From positions 106,312 through 170,311 of the forward strand of contig JABLXP010000004.1 of the NCBI GenBank assembly GCA_013178045.1: DNA of 64,000 nt. Reading direction: 5' to 3'. Within the stretch, counting starts at the first letter, position 1. Every line of letters begins with the position of its first letter. Positions 61,150 to 64,000 of this stretch are shown here, piece after piece. The DNA is from Bacillota bacterium (GTDB lineage Bacteria > Bacillota > Ch66). The translations under genes and the position numbers were made by a program. The notes under the pieces were generated by a model. It did no database searches, was not told the DNA's origin, and saw only the letters and a list, made by a program, of their open reading frames with translations.

Positions 61150-62047
61150 ACAGCTACTGGCGATGATCGCGGATCTCCACGATATTCCCGCCGGAGCATA
61201 CAACATCAGAAAAGACGGCGGCGCGGTGGCCCGCCAGTCTTCAGCCAATATTGAAATCCTTCCGAAAACGGACAAGCCCGGCATTGACATCATCGTCAAA
61301 CCGGGGACCAAGCAGGAAGCGGTGCACATTCCAGTAATAATGACCAAAACTGGCTTACACGATCTGGTTTACAATACTTTCGACATTGGTGAAGGAGCAG
61401 ACGTCCTGGTGGTGGCCGGTTGTGGTATTCATAACAGCGGGCAAGAGAAAACGCAGCACGATGGGATTCACGAGATCATCGTGCGGCGGGGAGGTAAGTT
61501 GCGCTACGTGGAAAAACATTTCGGCCAGGGAGACGGAGGAAAACGAGTGCTGAACCCGCAGACGATCATCACTGTGGAAGAGGGCGCGGTCGCTGAATTA
61601 GAATTGATCCAGATTAAAGGAGTAGACAATACCATCCGACTGACCAGAGCGGAAGTGAAAAAGCACGGGTTGCTCAAGATGGTGGAAAAACTCCTCACCC
61701 ATAATGAACAGAACGCCGAGTCTTCCATCGTAATTACCTTGGTGGGTGAAGATTCAGCCGCCCAGGTGATTTCCCGAGCTGTGGCGCAGGATTCGTCAAA
61801 ACAAGTTTTTAAAGCTTCCCTTATTGGTCAGAACCGGTCGCGCGGCCATGTTGAGTGTGATGCTATTATCATGGACCAGGCGAAAATTACTTCTGTCCCT
61901 GAACTTCATGCAGAGCACGCTGAAGCCGAACTGACCCATGAAGCGGCGATCGGCAAGATTGCCGGTGACCAACTGCTGAAGATGATGTCCCTGGGGTTGA
62001 CCGAGCAAGAAGCGATTGAGACGATCCTAAGTGGATTCCTTCGATAA
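61127..62047 (+). CDS. sufB: SufB/SufD-family Fe-S scaffold
   Basis: A 306-residue member of the SufBD beta-helix family, much shorter than the 470-residue SufB of bacteria with full suf operons. GAYNIRKDGGAVARQSSANIE-like N terminus, VVAGCGIHNSGQEKTQHDGIHEI, VRRGGKLRYVEKHFG and the C-terminal HEAAIGKIAGDQLLKMMSLGL are conserved. ATG 61127 follows GGAGGAG. With SufC it should form the whole scaffold complex. The Cys in VAGCGIHN may bind cluster iron. Confidence 0.92.
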   Translation: MTLTALDKQLLAMIADLHDIPAGAYNIRKDGGAVARQSSANIEILPKTDKPGIDIIVKPGTKQEAVHIPVIMTKTGLHDLVYNTFDIGEGADVLVVAGCGIHNSGQEKTQHDGIHEIIVRRGGKLRYVEKHFGQGDGGKRVLNPQTIITVEEGAVAELELIQIKGVDNTIRLTRAEVKKHGLLKMVEKLLTHNEQNAESSIVITLVGEDSAAQVISRAVAQDSSKQVFKASLIGQNRSRGHVECDAIIMDQAKITSVPELHAEHAEAELTHEAAIGKIAGDQLLKMMSLGLTEQEAIETILSGFLR

Positions 62048-62096
62048 GAACTGTTAGACAGCTGTCAGGCACGGGGTGCTGCAGGAAGGTGAAAAT

Positions 62097-62981
62097 GTGA
62101 ATCTGAGTTTGTTGCAAACCTTTGTTACAGTGGTAGAGATGGCCAGCCTTTCTGGGGCGGCCCGGAAACTACATCTAACCCAACCAGCGGTGAGCAAGCA
62201 CATTCAGGCCCTGGAAGAGCACTACGGCACCCAGTTGTTGGAACGGGTTGGGCGGCGGATCAAGCTGACCGAGGCGGGGGAGATTTTGTTCCGAAACTCG
62301 TTGGAAATCATGGCAATAATGGAGCAAACCGATCAGGCAATCGCCGAATCTTCTGCTCAGATCAGAGGACGGCTGGCGCTGGGAGCGAGCAATATACCCG
62401 GTCACTACATTTTACCGGCGATCGTCGGGCGCTTTAAAAAAGCTTACCCTGAGGCCCAGATCACCTTGGAGATCGGTGATACCAGTCAGATCATTAGTCA
62501 ATTGTTGGAAGGGAAAATCAACGTTGGCGTGGTGGGGGCGTGGGTGAAAAACAGGAAGCTGACGGGTACTAAATTTGCCGAGGATGAAATTTGCTTGATT
62601 GTACCCCCCGATCATCCCCGGGCAAAAGATGGCGCTATTGAAATTAAAGATCTGCTGAAGGAGAATTTGATCTGGCGGGAAAAAGGATCGGGTACGCGCA
62701 TGGTGATCGAGGAAAAACTGAACCAAGCTGGTTTAAGCCCGGAGAAGTTAAAGATCGTGTTGGAGTTAGGGAGTACCGAGGCGGTGATCTCAGCCGTTGA
62801 GGCTGGTTTGGGAGCAGCTTTGGTTTCCCGGTGGGCGACCCAAAAAGTTGAAGACCTGGGTCGTGTGGTCAGCCTGAGTGTTAAAAACCTTGACCTCAAA
62901 CGAGATCTATATCTGGTCTACCCAAAACAAAAGTCTTATCCCCGCGTAGTGCAAGCATTTTTAGATTTCGTCAGGGAGTAA
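62097..62981 (+). CDS. LysR-family transcriptional regulator
   Basis: A 294-residue LysR regulator. The helix-turn-helix is MASLSGAARKLHLTQPAVSKHIQALEE and the C-terminal effector domain has LALGASNIPGHYILPAIVGRF and a WREKGSGTRMVIEE ligand-site block. GTG 62097 follows AGGAAGG. It resembles CysB/CysL-type and the selenium-associated LysR proteins of Clostridia, so control of sulfur or selenium genes upstream is a reasonable guess. It is 49 nt after sufB and may be cotranscribed with it. Confidence 0.88.
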   Translation: MNLSLLQTFVTVVEMASLSGAARKLHLTQPAVSKHIQALEEHYGTQLLERVGRRIKLTEAGEILFRNSLEIMAIMEQTDQAIAESSAQIRGRLALGASNIPGHYILPAIVGRFKKAYPEAQITLEIGDTSQIISQLLEGKINVGVVGAWVKNRKLTGTKFAEDEICLIVPPDHPRAKDGAIEIKDLLKENLIWREKGSGTRMVIEEKLNQAGLSPEKLKIVLELGSTEAVISAVEAGLGAALVSRWATQKVEDLGRVVSLSVKNLDLKRDLYLVYPKQKSYPRVVQAFLDFVRE

Positions 62982-63008
62982 ACTAATAAACTAAAGAAAA
63001 AGAACTAG

Positions 63009-63057
63009 AAAAAGAACTCATTGTTTCTGATTTCGGACCAGGCGATGGGTTCTTTTT
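63009..63057. terminator. bidirectional terminator between lysR and the flhG remnant
   Basis: AAAAAGAACTCAT at 63009-63021 pairs with ATGGGTTCTTTTT at 63045-63057 (one G-T), with A5 and T5 edges that serve the convergent genes. Confidence 0.82.
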
Positions 63058-63083
63058 GTCTAGTATTGGGGTTACATTTTGGA

Positions 63084-63849
63084 TTACTTTTTCATAAAAA
63101 GGTCACGGAAGCGATCAAAGAAAGACCGAGATTGCGGATGGCTGACAATGGTTTCGGGCTGGCAAAGACGCTCGGCAATCTGCCTCAGACATTTGGCTGC
63201 GGGGCTGTTGGGATCGGCCAGGGTAAATGGCACTAGTTTTTTGACGGCCCGTGGAACAGCCAGATCTTCTAAAATATAGCCCAGGTTTGTCACTTTCAGG
63301 CGCAGAAAACGATTGGCGACCCCGACCATCCGGTCAGCGATCTGTTGGGCTTCCGACTTGTCTTCAGCTTTGTTGACTACTAACCAGGTCTTGAGAGAGT
63401 GGTTTTGCTCATCGATAACTTTCAGGATCGCATAGGCGTCAGTAATCGAATGCGGCTCGGGAGTAGTGACCACGATGACCTCATCGGCGGCCAGCACGAA
63501 GTTGAGAACATTGCGGGAGAGGCCAGCGCCGGTATCGATCAGAATCACGTCAGCATATTGTTCAAGGGCTTTGAAACTGTTGAGCACCCGGCTGAACTGA
63601 TAATCGTCCAGGTTGGCCAGGGACTGGAGTCCTGAACCACCAGGAATAATGTGTATTCCGCCAGGTCCTTCGACCACCAGGTCGAGGATTTCTTTCTCCC
63701 GGGTTGCCAGATGGTTCAGGTTGTAACGGACGTTTAGGTTGAGGAGGACATCAACATTGGCTGTCCCGAGGTCGGCGTCGATAATGAACACTCTTTGCCC
63801 TTGTTTGGCTAAAGCAATCCCAATATTGATAACCAGATTTGTTTTCCCG
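63084..63849 (-). pseudogene. flhG: FlhG/MinD-like ATPase interrupted in Walker A
   Basis: The minus-strand frame contains KTNLVINIGIALAKQGQRVFI, IIDADLGTANVDVLL, IPGGSGLQSLANLDD, LIDTGAGLSRNVLNF and TTPEPHSITDAYAILKV, typical of FlhG (MinD-like regulator of flagellar number). The normal GKGGVGKT Walker A is cut: only G-K-T remains, and upstream the sequence becomes a palindromic element at 63850. The nominal start MPLCKALHN is created by that element. Loss of the P-loop should abolish ATPase activity, so the copy is probably inactive unless the element excises. Confidence 0.88.
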
Positions 63850-63956
63850 TTATGTAAAGCTTTACATAATGGCAATTATGCAAAGTAATTGCTTATGTCA
63901 AGTTGATGGGCACAAACAAGCAATGAGCCTATTTATGCCCTATTTACTTGACATAA
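63850..63956. mobile_element. palindromic end of an inserted element
   Basis: TTATGTAAAGCTTTACATAA at 63850-63869 is a perfect 20-bp palindrome exactly at the flhG break. GCAATTA 63872-63878 / TAATTGC 63886-63892 follows, then a long interrupted palindrome with arms TTATGTCAAGT 63893-63903 and ACTTGACATAA 63946-63956 and inner GGGCA/TGCCC. Related TTATGT.AAG sites recur in both orientations. This looks like a set of recombinase-binding sites at the end of a mobile element whose body lies beyond the window. Confidence 0.65.
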
Positions 63957-63964
63957 ATAAGAGG

Positions 63965-64000
63965 CTATTGGCAGATCTTCTGTAACCAGCTCAGCAGGTC
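63965..64000 (-). CDS. possible C terminus of an element-encoded protein
   Basis: The minus strand entering from the window edge reads DLLSWLQKICQ and stops at TAG (63967-63965). It could be the end of a transposase or recombinase carried by the inserted element. Only 11 residues are visible, so no family can be named. Confidence 0.25.
   Translation of the reverse strand, partial: DLLSWLQKICQ

Overview
The window looks like a chromosomal segment of an anaerobic, spore-forming Clostridia member of the Peptococcaceae/Thermoanaerobacterales type. The signs are a YteA-like sporulation protein, DivIVA/SepF division genes, frequent GTG and TTG starts behind strong AGGAGG-type ribosome sites, a NiFe hydrogenase, nickel and tungstate/molybdate uptake, corrinoid-activation genes, a minimal Suf system, and two UGA-recoded selenoprotein genes. 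No rRNA, tRNA or CRISPR array was seen.

Layout. 1-5.5 kb: the 3' end of a NiFe hydrogenase large subunit, its cytochrome b and maturation protease, then an ECF-type Ni/Co transporter (cbiM, PDGLE/NikN-like, cbiQ, cbiO) and nikR. 5.6-7.2 kb: a Moco-type riboswitch candidate in front of a tungstate/molybdate ABC transporter. 7.3-16.6 kb: pgeF, a PhoB/PhoR pair, and a division/cell-envelope cluster (HlyD-like, yggS, sepF, proC, yggT, U32 peptidase, divIVA, DUF167). 16.6-25.6 kb: a decayed histidine-kinase remnant, ileS, an ACT protein with UPF0210, yteA-like, a glycosyltransferase, lspA and rluD. 25.6-32.4 kb: a complete trpEGDCFBA operon behind a textbook TRAP-type attenuator (ten GAG/TAG triplets, antiterminator and terminator).

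32.4-42.2 kb is the most unusual part. An IclR regulator with a palindromic operator precedes thioredoxin and a glycine/sarcosine/betaine-reductase-like cluster: a GrdE-like protein, selenoprotein GrdB, selenoprotein GrdA, GrdC and GrdD. A C_GCAxxG_C_C redox protein and both subunits of a glutaconate-type CoA-transferase lie between GrdB and GrdA. GrdA, GrdC and GrdD look canonical. The substrate-facing B component does not: there is no Cys where the GrdE pyruvoyl precursor is expected, and the GrdB Sec motif has Ser where Cys is usual. I read this as a Grd-type reductase for a different substrate, possibly one handled as a CoA ester.

42.2-49.5 kb: a truncated cbiO remnant, then an RND adaptor/pump/TolC-like/TetR operon with a palindromic operator at its promoter, then a convergent stress protein. 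49.5-53.6 kb: fdhD, mobB, a corrinoid-activator-like ferredoxin/ASKHA protein and a UroD/MtaA-like protein. 53.7-58.6 kb: DUF1015, a PHP phosphoesterase, RidA, YlbF and an FMN glutamate-synthase-like protein. 58.9-63 kb: a cysteine desulfurase with a DUF3343 putative Se/S carrier (plausibly serving the selenoproteins), sufC/sufB and a LysR regulator. At the right edge an flhG-like gene on the minus strand is cut in its Walker A motif by a strongly palindromic element, probably mobile.
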